A stretch of DNA of 64,000 nt. It comes from Nostocoides sp. Lineage in GTDB: Bacteria > Actinomycetota > Actinomycetes > Actinomycetales > Dermatophilaceae. The notes below the pieces were generated by a model. That model searched no databases, was not told where the DNA came from, and saw only the letters and a list, made by a program, of their open reading frames with translations. This document shows, piece after piece, positions 38,001-46,719 of the stretch. How positions within the stretch are numbered: the first letter of the stretch is position 1; each line of letters begins with the position of its first letter. A program made the translations under genes and the position numbers. Location of the stretch: contig JADJEA010000001.1 of NCBI GenBank assembly GCA_016702415.1, positions 1,159,001 to 1,223,000 of the forward strand, in the 5' to 3' direction.

Positions 38001-39944
38001 TTCCGCGAACTCGGGCTGGACACCCAGGCCGAGGACTTCACCGTCGTCGGCATCGGCGACATGAGCGGCGATGTGTTCGGCAACGGGATGCTGCTCTCGA
38101 CGCACATCCGGCTCGTCGCGGCCTTCGACCATCGCCACGTCTTCGTCGATCCCGACCCCGACGCCGCGGCCGCGCACGCCGAGCGTTCCCGCCTGTTCGC
38201 TCTGCCCGGATCGTCCTGGGCGAGCTACGATTCCGCGCTGATCAGCGAGGGCGGTGGGGTGTGGGCGCGGTCGCTGAAGTCCGTCCCGGTCAGCCCACAG
38301 ATGCGCGGGGCGCTCGGGCTGGGCGACGACGTCACCTCGATGACCCCGAACGAGCTCATCCACGCGATCCTTCTCGCCCCGGTCGACCTCCTCTGGAATG
38401 GCGGGATCGGGACCTATGTCAAGGGCTCCGCCGAGAGCAATGACGACGTCGGCGACCGCGCCAACGACTCCATCCGCGTCGACGGCCGCGATCTGCGCGT
38501 CCGCGTCGTCGGCGAAGGCGGCAATCTCGGTCTGTCGCAACGCGGCCGGATCGAGGCGGCGCTGGCCGGGGTGCGGGTCAACACCGATGCGATCGACAAC
38601 TCCGCCGGCGTCGACACCTCCGACCACGAGGTCAACATCAAGATCCTGCTCCGTGAGGTGGTCCGCCAGGAGGACCTCACTCTCAAGCAGCGCAACACCC
38701 TTCTCGCGTCGATGACCGACGAGGTGGCTGCCCAGGTCCTGCGCGACAACTACGAGCAGAACGTCCTCCTCGGCAACGCCCGCGCCCAACAGTTCGACAT
38801 GCTCGACGTCCACACCCGGCTGATCCACTGGTTGGAGGAGCGGGGCGATCTCGACCGGGAGCTGGAGTTCCTGCCCTCCGACGTCGAGTTGGGCGAGCGC
38901 GCCGAGGTCGGCCGGGGGCTGACGTCGCCGGAGTTCGCCGTCCTGGTCGCCTATGCCAAGCTCGCGCTCAAGGCCGATCTCCTGCCCTCGGGCCTGCCGG
39001 ACGACCCATGGTTCCAGCGCACGCTGCGCGACTATTTCCCCGGGCCGATCCAGGAAGGCTTCGCCGACGCGGTCGCCGCCCACCCGCTGCGCCGCGAGAT
39101 CATCACGAACTCCGTGGCGAACTCGCTGGTCAACCGCGGCGGCATCACCTTCGTCTACCGCGCGATGGAGGAGACCGGGGCTGGCGCCGAGCAGATCGCC
39201 CGCGCCTTCGTCATCGCCCGCGAGGTGTTCTCGCTCGCCGACTTCGTCGCCGCCGTCGAGGCCCTCGACAACGCCGTCCCCGCCGCGGTCCAGACCCGGC
39301 TCTATCTCGAGTTCCGGCGCCTGCTGGACCGCGCCGCCCGCTGGTGCCTCGCCAATCGGCCGGTCGCCCTCGACGTCGGTGCCGAGCTCGAGCGGTATGC
39401 CGCGATCGTCCGCGACTGGAGCCCCCGACTTCCCGAGGTGCTCGTCGGAACCGAGGGCGAGCGGTTGCGGGCCTCCGCGCAGGCGTATGCCGCGGACGGC
39501 GTCCCCGCCGACCTCGCCGCCCGCACGGCCGGCCTCCTCGACGCCTTCTCCCTCCTCGACTGCGCCGATCTCTGCTCGGCCGCCGGGGCGGCGCCCGAGG
39601 ATGTGATCCCGCTCTACTTCCGCGTCTCCGAGCGGATGGGAGTGGACGCCCTCTTGCACCGGATCACCTCGTTGCCGCGCGGCGACCGCTGGGACGCGCT
39701 GGCGCGTGGCGCTCTTCGGGACGACCTCTATGGCGTCCTCAAGGGCCTCACGCTCAACGTCCTCGAGGGCACCGAGCCGGGGGGAACCCCCCAGGAGCGG
39801 CTCGCGGCCTGGGAGGCGGCCAACCGCGAGAACCTCGCCCGGGCCGAACGCGCCCTCGGCGGCATCGACCGCCTGGAGCGTCCGACCATCGCGGCGATGT
39901 CCGTGGCGTTGCGCACGCTCCGGTCGGTGGTGCGCACGGGCTGA
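35087..39944 (+). CDS. gdh: Large NAD-dependent glutamate dehydrogenase, frameshifted in this sequence
   Basis: The L_1600/Bac_GDH class (about 1,600 residues) that deaminates glutamate to 2-oxoglutarate. The first frame (to about 35990) holds the N-terminal ACT-like region ('DKPFLVDSVTAHLESIDRVMHTVIHPVIVVRR'); the second carries the rest, with the catalytic core '[39 protein letters not shown]' and 'GIGDMSGDVFGNGML'. The break is an extra C in the run at 35991-35994; without it N-S-R-A-T-V-H-R-S-V-Y-L reads through, giving about 1,618 residues, the usual size. I prefer GTG 35087, 9 nt after GGAGGA at 35072, over GTG 35078, which abuts it. Confidence 0.93.
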
Positions 39945-39956
39945 GCCGCGACCGCC

Positions 39957-39962
39957 TAGGCT
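39957..39962 (+). promoter_or_regulatory. -10 element TAGGCT, leaderless promoter of the kinase gene
   Basis: TAGGCT, 8 nt before GTG 39971, no ribosome binding site. Identical hexamer and near-identical spacing to the manB and DUF3499 promoters. Confidence 0.55.
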
Positions 39963-39970
39963 GGAACCTC

Positions 39971-41461
39971 GTGGTGGGCACCCTCGGCGAGCAGTTGCGC
40001 ACGGAGACCTCGCTCGACGAGGCGGCAATCGAGTGGTTGCACCTCCTCATGGGCGACTGGCAGTTGCTCGCCGACCTCTCCTTCGCCGATCTCGTCCTCT
40101 GGGTGCGCGTCCGGGACGACCGGTGGCGCGCGGTCGGCCATGTCCGCCCGACGACGGGTCAGATGGTCTTCTTCGAAGACATCGTCGGGCAGTATGCCGT
40201 GGGCGACCGCGCCATCCTCCTGCGCCGGGCCTTCCTCGACCAGGAGGTGCTGCGCCGGGGCGGCCCGGTCTTGGACCGGGACCAGGCGATCCGGGAGGAA
40301 GCCATTCCCGTGCGGGGGGCGAGCGGCGTCGTCGGGGTGGTCACGCGGCATACCAACTTGGCGGCGATGCCGACACCGAGCCGGCTCGAACTCAGCTTTC
40401 AGGCGCTCGCCGGTGCTCTCGTCCGGATGATCAGCGCGGGGGAGTGGCCCCAGGTCGGATCGCCCACCGGCTTCCGCCGCGGTGCCCCCCGGGTCAGCGA
40501 CGGGGTGATCCACCTCAACACCGACGGCCTGGTGCTCTATGCGACCCCGAACGCCCTGAGCGCCGTCCACCGGCTCGGGCACGTCGGCGACGTCATTGGC
40601 GAGGTGTTCAGCCAGGTCATCCTCGGCGTCCTCAGCGATCGGACCGCGGTCGACGAATCGCTGGCGATCGTCCTGACCGGGCGGGCCGCCTGGCGTTCCG
40701 ATGTGGGGACGCGCAGTGGCGCCGTGGCCTTGCGGGCGATCCCGCTGACCGAGGACCGGGAGCGCACCGGCGCGATCATCCTCCTGCGCGATGTCTCCGA
40801 GCTGCGCCGGCGCGAGCACGAGATGCTCTCCAAGGAGGCGACGATCCGGGAGATCCACCACCGGGTCAAGAACAACCTCCAGACGGTTGCCGCGCTCCTG
40901 CGGCTCCAGGCGCGGCGGTTGCCGGACGGCGTGGGCCGGGACGCCCTCGAGGAGTCGGTGCGCCGAGTCGGGGCGATCGCCCTCGTGCACGAGACCCTCA
41001 GCCAGGGATTCGACGAGACCGTCGACTTCGACGAGATCGTCCGGCGCAGCCTGCGGGTGGTTGTCGAGGTCGCGACGACGACCGATCAGCAGGTCGCCTC
41101 CGAGGTCGACGGGGTGTTCGGGCGGATGCGCGCGGAGGATGCGATGGCGTTGGCGCTCATCCTCTCGGAGCTGATCCAGAATGCCGCGGAGCATGCCCTG
41201 GCCGAGACCGGCGGAACCATCCTGGTCACGGGCCATCGCGAGGCCGATCCCGACGGGGATGTCCTGGAGGTGTCGGTCTGTGACGACGGTGCGGGCTTGC
41301 CGACGGGATTCCGGCCGAGCCGGGCCGGTCTGGGCACCCAGATCGTCATCTCACTGGTCCAGGACCTGCGTGGCGCGATCCGGTGGGAGGACAACTCCCC
41401 TCGCGGGACCCGGGTGCGCTTCTCGGCCCGCTTGCGTCCTCTCAGCCGCGAGGACGAGTAG
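39971..41461 (+). CDS. pdtaS: Sensor histidine kinase, PdtaS-like (HisKA_2)
   Basis: 496 residues, cytoplasmic (no clear membrane helix). N-terminal GAF-like domain (about 20-150, 'DLVLWVRVRDDRWRAVGHVRPTTG'), a PAS domain (about 180-280), then HisKA_2 'SKEATIREIHHRVKNNLQTVAALLRLQARRL' with the phospho-acceptor His near residue 297, and an HWE/HATPase domain ('LSELIQNAAEHAL', 'DDGAGLP'). In mycobacteria PdtaS (Rv3220c) signals to the ANTAR RNA-binding regulator PdtaR, which is not in this window. GTG 39971 is set by the -10; GTG 39974 is adjacent. Confidence 0.9.
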   Translation: MVGTLGEQLRTETSLDEAAIEWLHLLMGDWQLLADLSFADLVLWVRVRDDRWRAVGHVRPTTGQMVFFEDIVGQYAVGDRAILLRRAFLDQEVLRRGGPVLDRDQAIREEAIPVRGASGVVGVVTRHTNLAAMPTPSRLELSFQALAGALVRMISAGEWPQVGSPTGFRRGAPRVSDGVIHLNTDGLVLYATPNALSAVHRLGHVGDVIGEVFSQVILGVLSDRTAVDESLAIVLTGRAAWRSDVGTRSGAVALRAIPLTEDRERTGAIILLRDVSELRRREHEMLSKEATIREIHHRVKNNLQTVAALLRLQARRLPDGVGRDALEESVRRVGAIALVHETLSQGFDETVDFDEIVRRSLRVVVEVATTTDQQVASEVDGVFGRMRAEDAMALALILSELIQNAAEHALAETGGTILVTGHREADPDGDVLEVSVCDDGAGLPTGFRPSRAGLGTQIVISLVQDLRGAIRWEDNSPRGTRVRFSARLRPLSREDE

Positions 41462-41469
41462 GCGCAGGC

Positions 41470-41590
41470 GTTCGCCGTGGCCGTCCTGGTATGCGGTGGG
41501 GTCGCGTGCCGCGGGTCTCGTGCCGAGGGTCGTATGCCGTGGGTCGCGTGCCGGTGGCCGCGTGCGGCGGGTGGGACGTGGACGAGGTGG
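41470..41590. repeat. Degenerate GC-rich short repeats between pdtaS and whiB1
   Basis: Variants of GGTCGTATGCCGTGGGTCGC recur about every 12-20 bp. No gene is seen. Confidence 0.55.
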
Positions 41591-41642
41591 GGCAGGCGGC
41601 GTCAGTCGCGCGGTCCGCGGGCTAGGTGCGGCGGCGGGTGCG

Positions 41643-41891
41643 TCAGCCGGCTCGCCGGGCGCGGGCGTTGCGGCGCTTGAGGGCGCGGCGCTCGTCCTCG
41701 GACAGTCCGCCCCAGACCCCGGAATCCTGGCCGGTGTCGATGGCCCACTTCAGGCAGGTCTCGACGACCTCGCAGCGCCGGCAGACAGCTTTGGCTTGCT
41801 CGATCTGGAGGATGGCCGGACCGGTGTTCCCGATCGGGAAGAAGAGTTCCGGGTCCTCGTCGAGGCAGGCAGCGCGGTCGCGCCAGTCCAT
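41643..41891 (-). CDS. whiB1: WhiB1 iron-sulfur regulator
   Basis: 82 residues. 'MDWRDRAACLDEDPELFFPIGNTGPAILQIEQAKAVCRRCEVVETCLKWAIDTGQDSGVWGGLSEDERRALKRR' has the four Cys ligands (C9, C37, C40, C46), the G-V-W-G-G turn and a basic C-terminus. WhiB1 binds a NO-sensitive 4Fe-4S cluster and the sigma factor. AAGGAG sits before ATG 41891. Convergent with pdtaS, as Rv3219-Rv3220c. Confidence 0.95.
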   Translation of the reverse strand: MDWRDRAACLDEDPELFFPIGNTGPAILQIEQAKAVCRRCEVVETCLKWAIDTGQDSGVWGGLSEDERRALKRRNARARRAG

Positions 41892-41987
41892 GGGGTAGTA
41901 CTCCTTGTTGCAGGGGCTTGAGGTGGCACAGTCGTCGTGCCCGAGCGAACTCGTGGTTCAGGGTGGCCCGTCGTGAGGGCAGGGATC

Positions 41988-42016
41988 ATTGTCTCGGACA
42001 AAGCCTCAACTCACAA
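41988..42016 (-). promoter_or_regulatory. Probable whiB1 promoter (TTGTGA-N17-GACAAT)
   Basis: On the minus strand -35 TTGTGA (complement of 42011-42016) and -10 GACAAT (complement of 41988-41993) are exactly 17 nt apart, giving a leader of about 90 nt. The region is clearly more AT-rich than its surroundings. Confidence 0.6.
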
Positions 42017-42052
42017 TGGTTTAGCACGCAATTTTCTTCCCGGAGCCTCGAT

Positions 42053-42058
42053 TAGCCT
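42053..42058 (+). promoter_or_regulatory. -10 element TAGCCT, leaderless promoter
   Basis: TAGCCT, 7 nt before GTG 42066; no ribosome binding site. Confidence 0.5.
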
Positions 42059-42065
42059 GGGAATC

Positions 42066-42446
42066 GTGAGCAAACGCACCCTCCCAGGCACCGGTTCCGC
42101 AGCTCAGCTGGCCGGTTTCGTCTGCGGTGTCGAGGCCTTGGCGCTGGTCGGACTCGCCGTGGCGTATGCCGTGGGCCTCGCCCGCGGCACCGAGGACAGC
42201 ATCGCCCGCACCCTCGCCTCGATCGCCCTGTTCCTCGCGGGGGCCGGGCTATTGCTCTCGATGGCTGGGGCCTGGCGGTCGGGAGCGACCTGGCCGCGGA
42301 TGGCGACCCTCGTGGTCAACGCCCTGTTGGTCCCGGTCTCGTTCTCGGTGCTGCGCGGGAATGGCATCCTCGTCGGGGCCCCCGTCCTCGCGCTCGCTCT
42401 CGCCGGCGTCGTCGGCGCGATTCGGGCGCCGAACGCCGAGGAGTGA
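42066..42446 (+). CDS. Small four-helix membrane protein
   Basis: 126 residues from GTG 42066. Four hydrophobic segments: 'LAGFVCGVEALALVGLAVAYAV', 'IARTLASIALFLAGAGLLLSMA', 'MATLVVNALLVPVSFSVL', 'ILVGAPVLALALAGVVGAI'. Not recognised. It diverges from whiB1. Confidence 0.7.
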   Translation: MSKRTLPGTGSAAQLAGFVCGVEALALVGLAVAYAVGLARGTEDSIARTLASIALFLAGAGLLLSMAGAWRSGATWPRMATLVVNALLVPVSFSVLRGNGILVGAPVLALALAGVVGAIRAPNAEE

Positions 42447-42536
42447 TCCGCCCCGAGCGGATCCCTCACGTCGTCCCCCGCGGCGCTGGCTCCCGGAAGC
42501 ACTGCACGGGCGTCGGTGCCGCGCTGCCAGGGTGCG

Positions 42537-43877
42537 TCAGGAGAACGGATCACATCCGTCGCATCCGTCACAGCCGCCGCACCCGTCACCGAAGTCGAGC
42601 AGGCCGCTGGCGGAGGAGACGAAGTCGCCGGCGGCACCGGTCACCTCGGTGAGCCCGTTGCCGAGGACATCGGTCAGACCGGAGAGGTCGAGGTCCAGAC
42701 CATCGGTGAGATCGCCGATCCCCCCCACGAGGTCGCCGACGTCGGCGCTGTCGATCAGGGCGCCCGCGAGATTGCCCACGAGGTCCACGCCGTCGAGCCA
42801 CGAGAGGTCGAAGTAGGCGTCCCCGATCCCGCTCAGGTGTGCCTGCGCGGCGACCTCGGCGAAGGTGCGCGCCCACCGGTCGGCAACCCCGAAGACCATG
42901 GCGTAGGGCAGGTAGCGGGAGAAGAGATCGCGCGCCTCTTCGAACCTGATCTGGCCCGCCTCTGCCTTGGTCAGGTACTCGCGGAAGCCCAGTGCCTGGA
43001 TCCGGGCGGCCGTCCCCTCGGCGGTGCGGGGCGTGCGTCCACGCATCCCGACCAGGAGGATCACGGCCGCGATGGCCAGACCGGCACCTAACCCCAGCGC
43101 GAGGTGGGCCTTGTGGGGGGAGAGGGTGAGGGGGGAGGGGAGCGCGGCATACCCCGCGTAGACCAGGCCGAGGCCCACGAGGAAGAGCGGCAGGCCGAGG
43201 CAGCCGAGCCGGCGGTTGCGATCGCGCGGGTGACGGCCATACCAGCCGCGATCCACCACTTCGCGGTAGAGGCCGATCTGCGCCTCGCGCATCGTCAGGT
43301 CGAAGCCGCGCCGCTTGAGTTCGCTGATCGTCACCTCGTCGCCGTGCGCGAACACGCGATCGAGGAGGTGCTGCTCGAAGGCAAGCAGCGGCCCGGCCGG
43401 TGCGGGGGAGAGCCGGATCAACCGCCAGTTGCGCTCCGCGCGGCCGGACGCGGCCTTCATACCGGCGCGCGCCGGCGGGGTTGGTGGAGGCACGGGCTGG
43501 AGTGGGGGCGACGCGGGCAGGCCGGTCGAGTCGGGGGATTCGGCGTGGAGGCGCAGGTATCCGCGCACCGCCAGATCGATCAGGGTGGCGCTGACGTCGA
43601 CGACATCGGCGCTGCCGTCGATGACCGTGCCGACCAGTCCGGGGGTCATCGCGTCCGGCGGGGTGAACCGGACGGCGATCGGTCCGGACCACTGGGACTG
43701 GCCCCGGCCGACGCGCCGGCGGGTGGCGGCCTGGCCGGTCCCTGGCACCTCGCCTGGGGTCACCCCGACGAAGATCTCATCGCGCCGGCGGCGACGAAAC
43801 CACAGCACGGCGGGCAGTGCCACCAGCACGGGGAGGGCGATCAGGAGGGCGACAGCGGCACTGTCACTGCGGGGCAT
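42537..43877 (-). CDS. DUF2207-type membrane protein lacking the N-terminal domain
   Basis: 446 residues from ATG 43877 with AGGAGG just upstream; this ATG lies within a copy of the dispersed octamer. One N-terminal helix (AAVALLIALPVLVALPAVLWF), then 'VRFTPPDAMTPGLVGTVIDGSADVVDVSATLIDLAVRGYLRL', typical of the C-terminal half of DUF2207 proteins, then two helices (CLGLPLFLVGLGLVYAGYAAL; LALGLGAGLAIAAVILLVG). The usual extracytoplasmic DUF2207 domain is missing. The tail carries a Gly/Cys cluster C-G-G-C-D-G-C-D-G-C-D, which could bind metal. Confidence 0.75.
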   Translation of the reverse strand: MPRSDSAAVALLIALPVLVALPAVLWFRRRRRDEIFVGVTPGEVPGTGQAATRRRVGRGQSQWSGPIAVRFTPPDAMTPGLVGTVIDGSADVVDVSATLIDLAVRGYLRLHAESPDSTGLPASPPLQPVPPPTPPARAGMKAASGRAERNWRLIRLSPAPAGPLLAFEQHLLDRVFAHGDEVTISELKRRGFDLTMREAQIGLYREVVDRGWYGRHPRDRNRRLGCLGLPLFLVGLGLVYAGYAALPSPLTLSPHKAHLALGLGAGLAIAAVILLVGMRGRTPRTAEGTAARIQALGFREYLTKAEAGQIRFEEARDLFSRYLPYAMVFGVADRWARTFAEVAAQAHLSGIGDAYFDLSWLDGVDLVGNLAGALIDSADVGDLVGGIGDLTDGLDLDLSGLTDVLGNGLTEVTGAAGDFVSSASGLLDFGDGCGGCDGCDGCDPFS

Positions 43878-44149
43878 ACGGCCTCCTGGCTCGCGTTCGT
43901 CGGCGCGTGGCAGCCTACTGGAGGGGGTGCCGGCCGGTGCCGGCTTCGGGGATATCGGCGCGCGCGACGAGACCTCGGGGTCCGTGCCCGCCCCGCTGGG
44001 GGCGGCGATGCACCAGCACGGCCAGTGCCGCGAATCCATGCCGCGCGCTTCGCCCGCTGACAGCGCCGCGACAGGTCCGGCGCCGAATGTTGGTGTCACA
44101 CAAGCCCGTCGGACGAGCCGGCGGGCGAGACCGACAAGGAGTCACCATC

Positions 44150-44641
44150 ATGGCCATCTCGAGATTCGCCGGGGCCGCCGCGGCACTCGCCGCCGCAGCC
44201 GTCGTCGTCGGAGGCGCCAGCCTCGCCAACGCCGCCGACATCACCACCCCCGGCACGTCGACGTCCAGCTCCGCCGCCACCTCCGGCTCCGCCGCCACCT
44301 CCGGCTCCGCCACCGCCGGGCAAGCGCAGAACGGCGGTCCCGGTGCCTCGCAGGACACGCCCGTGACCGGAGCACAGGCCGACAAGGTCATCGCGGCGGT
44401 TAGGGCGACGGACGCGAGCGCGACCATCGACACCGTCCGGATGGACCCCGACGGATCGTATGACGCACTCGGCACCAAGGCCGGGTCCCCCGTGTTCTAT
44501 GACGTCAGCGCCGACCTGGCGACCGTCACCGCCAACACCGGTCCCGCGGGCGGACACCAGGGCGGTATGCCGGGCGGCCCTGGCCAGACCGGCTCCGGCG
44601 CCAACGCGCCGCAGGGCTCGACCAGCCAGTCCACCGGCTGA
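44150..44641 (+). CDS. Secreted small protein, possible PepSY-like
   Basis: 163 residues, ATG 44150 with AAGGAG. Signal peptide 'ISRFAGAAAALAAAAVVVGG' with cleavage after A-N-A near residue 28. A Ser/Thr/Ala/Gly linker follows, then about 60 residues ('VTGAQADKVIAAVRATDASATIDTVRMDPDGSYDALGTKAGSPVFYDVSADLATV') whose alternating helix and strands recall a PepSY domain, then a Gly/Gln-rich tail. Function unknown. Confidence 0.65.
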   Translation: MAISRFAGAAAALAAAAVVVGGASLANAADITTPGTSTSSSAATSGSAATSGSATAGQAQNGGPGASQDTPVTGAQADKVIAAVRATDASATIDTVRMDPDGSYDALGTKAGSPVFYDVSADLATVTANTGPAGGHQGGMPGGPGQTGSGANAPQGSTSQSTG

Positions 44642-44790
44642 CCGTCCCGCAACGCGCCCCGCGCACTCCCCACCGTACCCCCGGCTACAGCAATGGCCGG
44701 CGCGGGCGGGTGGGTGAGCGTGGGCGGGGCGTGACGGGCGGTGTTGGTGTAGCCCTGGGTCCGTCCACCCAACTGCCCATCCGGCCCGCC

Positions 44791-44850
44791 CGCTTGCCCG
44801 CGCGGCCCGCGCAGCCCGCCCGCTTGCCCGCGCGGCCCGCGCAGCCCGCC
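44791..44850. repeat. Two exact 30-bp tandem repeats
   Basis: The unit starting CGCTTGCCCGCGCGGCCCGC is present twice exactly (44791-44820, 44821-44850), with partial copies on both sides. The remaining spacer 44642-44926 holds no gene that I can see. Confidence 0.92.
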
Positions 44851-44926
44851 CGCCCCGCGCAGCACGCCCGCCAGGCCAGCCCGTCAGGTCTACTCGCCCG
44901 CGCCGGCCCGCGGCGCGGGCGACCCG

Positions 44927-45958
44927 TCAACCCCGCTTGTCCAACGCCGCCAGGATCGCGGGGATCACCTCGTGCATGTCCCCGACGATGGCGTATGCCG
45001 CCTTCGTCACCATTGGCGCCTCGGCGTCGGTGTTGATCGCGATGATCGTCTTGGACGACGAGCAGCCGGCCCAGTGCTGGATCGCACCCGAGATGCCGCA
45101 GGGGACGTAGAGATCGGGGTTGATCCGGCTCCCGGTCTGACCGACCTGCTCGTGGTGGGGGCGCCAGCCGAGGGAGGTGACGACGCGCGACACGCCGACG
45201 ACCCCACCGAGCTTGGCCGCCAGCGCGTCCACGCCACCGAATCCGTCGGGCCCGCCGGCACCCCGACCCGCACCGACGACGACTTTCGCCTTGGTCAGGC
45301 TCGCCCCGTCCCCACCGGAGCGGGGCGTGACGGAGGCGACCTGGGCGCGCAGGTCGTCGGGCTCGATCCGCGGCGTCACCGTGACAACCGAGGCCGCCCC
45401 CGCGACCGGCGCGGCGACCGGCTCGACGGCGTGGCCCGCGACGGTGAGAATCGCCGGGACTGCGGCCAGGAGCGTGCTCTCCACGACCGCGCCCCCGAGG
45501 ACCTGGCGCCGCACGAGCAGCCCCGTGCCCGTGTCCGACCCCTGATCCGGCATCCGCGCCTGCCCACCCACAGCCTCGGTCGACTCGCCAACGGGCGACG
45601 CTTCCAGAGCATTGGCGGCCATCGGCACGTCGAGCCGGGCAGCCACGTGGGCCAGGATCTCGCTGGCCCGGCCGCTGCCACTGGCGACCAGCGTGCTCGC
45701 GCCCGTCTCGGCGAGCACCCCGGCGACGACGCTCGCCCAGGCGGCCGCGGCATACGAGATCAGGTCGGGACCGTCCACCAGGTGCACCCGGGCGACCCCC
45801 TGAACGGCGCAGTCGGCGACCGCGGCGGAGGTGTCGGTGCCCGGCGCGGCCAGGACCACGGCCTCCACGGGCTCGCCGAGTCCACGCGCGAACGTCAGCG
45901 CTTCCTGGGAGACCAGGGCCAAAGCCCCGTCGTCGATCTCGACGAGGACGAGGATCAT
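44927..45958 (-). CDS. etfA: Electron transfer flavoprotein alpha subunit
   Basis: 343 residues. C-terminal FAD-binding domain 'VVVGAGRGAGGPDGFGGVDALAAKLGGVVGVSRVVTSLGWRPHHEQVGQTGSRINPDLYVPCGISGAIQHWAGCSSSKTIIAINTDAEAPM' is diagnostic. Pairs with EtfB to take electrons from a flavin dehydrogenase, here most likely the dimethylglycine dehydrogenase-like protein encoded upstream in the same operon. ATG 45958 overlaps the etfB stop (ATGA). Confidence 0.95.
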   Translation of the reverse strand: MILVLVEIDDGALALVSQEALTFARGLGEPVEAVVLAAPGTDTSAAVADCAVQGVARVHLVDGPDLISYAAAAWASVVAGVLAETGASTLVASGSGRASEILAHVAARLDVPMAANALEASPVGESTEAVGGQARMPDQGSDTGTGLLVRRQVLGGAVVESTLLAAVPAILTVAGHAVEPVAAPVAGAASVVTVTPRIEPDDLRAQVASVTPRSGGDGASLTKAKVVVGAGRGAGGPDGFGGVDALAAKLGGVVGVSRVVTSLGWRPHHEQVGQTGSRINPDLYVPCGISGAIQHWAGCSSSKTIIAINTDAEAPMVTKAAYAIVGDMHEVIPAILAALDKRG

Positions 45959-46719
45959 CGCAGGACTCCCAACTCGGCAAGGGTGGCGACAAAGGCCGGC
46001 GCGGCAGCGGCGCCCTCACCGAGGATGCGCACCTGGTTCGGCGGGGGCGGGGGCACCTCAAGAGCCAATCGGCCCGAGCCGACCGGGACCGTGGTCGGCG
46101 CGAGGGTTTCGATCGGGGCCTTCTTGGCCTTCATCCGGCCCATGACCGAGGGGTAGCGCGGCTCGACCCCGCCCTCCAGCACCGTGACGACCGCCGGCAG
46201 CGCGACCCGATAGGTCTCGCTCCCGTCCGGTCCCTCCCCGGTGAGGATCGCCGTCGACCCCTCCACCGACACGGTCTGAATGCCGGTGACGACGGGATAC
46301 CCCAGCGCATACGCCAACCGGACCCCGACCTGGAAGTCGCCGGTGTCGGCGGCGTCGTTCCCCAGCAACACCAGGTCGTATGCCGATCCCGCCTCCCCCC
46401 GCGCCCGCACCGCCGCGGCGACCTCCCGGGCGACATCGGCGGGGCTGAAGGCATCGCTATCTCCCTCGATGTGGATCCCGTCGGTCATGCCCACGGCCAA
46501 GGCGGCGCGCAGCTGATCGACGGCCCCCGCCGGCCCGAGTGTGAGCACCGTGCAGCGGCCACCGTCGGCGACCTGGACGGCGAGTTCCACCGCGCACTCC
46601 TCGTTGGGGCTGACGGTGTAGCCGGCGTGGCTGCCGTCGATCCCCAGGCCGTCGGGAGTCAGCGTCACCTCCCCCGTGGCCTCCGGGACCCGCTTGATGC
46701 AGACGAGGACATCGGTCAT
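45955..46719 (-). CDS. etfB: Electron transfer flavoprotein beta subunit
   Basis: 254 residues. 'DVLVCIKRVPEATGEVTLTPDGLGIDG...VSPNEECAVELAVQVADGG' N-terminus, 'YDLVLLGNDAADTGDFQVGVRLAYALGYPVVTGIQTV', 'VALPAVVTVLEGGVEPRYPSVMGRMKAKKAPI'. Binds AMP and completes the ETF heterodimer. ATG overlaps the stop of the flavoprotein gene by 4 nt, so the three genes form one operon. Confidence 0.95.
   Translation of the reverse strand: MTDVLVCIKRVPEATGEVTLTPDGLGIDGSHAGYTVSPNEECAVELAVQVADGGRCTVLTLGPAGAVDQLRAALAVGMTDGIHIEGDSDAFSPADVAREVAAAVRARGEAGSAYDLVLLGNDAADTGDFQVGVRLAYALGYPVVTGIQTVSVEGSTAILTGEGPDGSETYRVALPAVVTVLEGGVEPRYPSVMGRMKAKKAPIETLAPTTVPVGSGRLALEVPPPPPNQVRILGEGAAAAPAFVATLAELGVLR

Noticed and set aside
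36678..40028. 1116-codon open frame on the minus strand across gdh
   Set aside because: It is the shadow of the gdh coding frame in high-GC DNA; the plus-strand product is a recognisable glutamate dehydrogenase and the antisense product is Gly/Arg/Asp-rich without motifs.
44770..44880. CRISPR-like array in the spacer before etfA
   Set aside because: Simple tandem duplication of 30 bp with no spacers; pure GC-rich low-complexity DNA.
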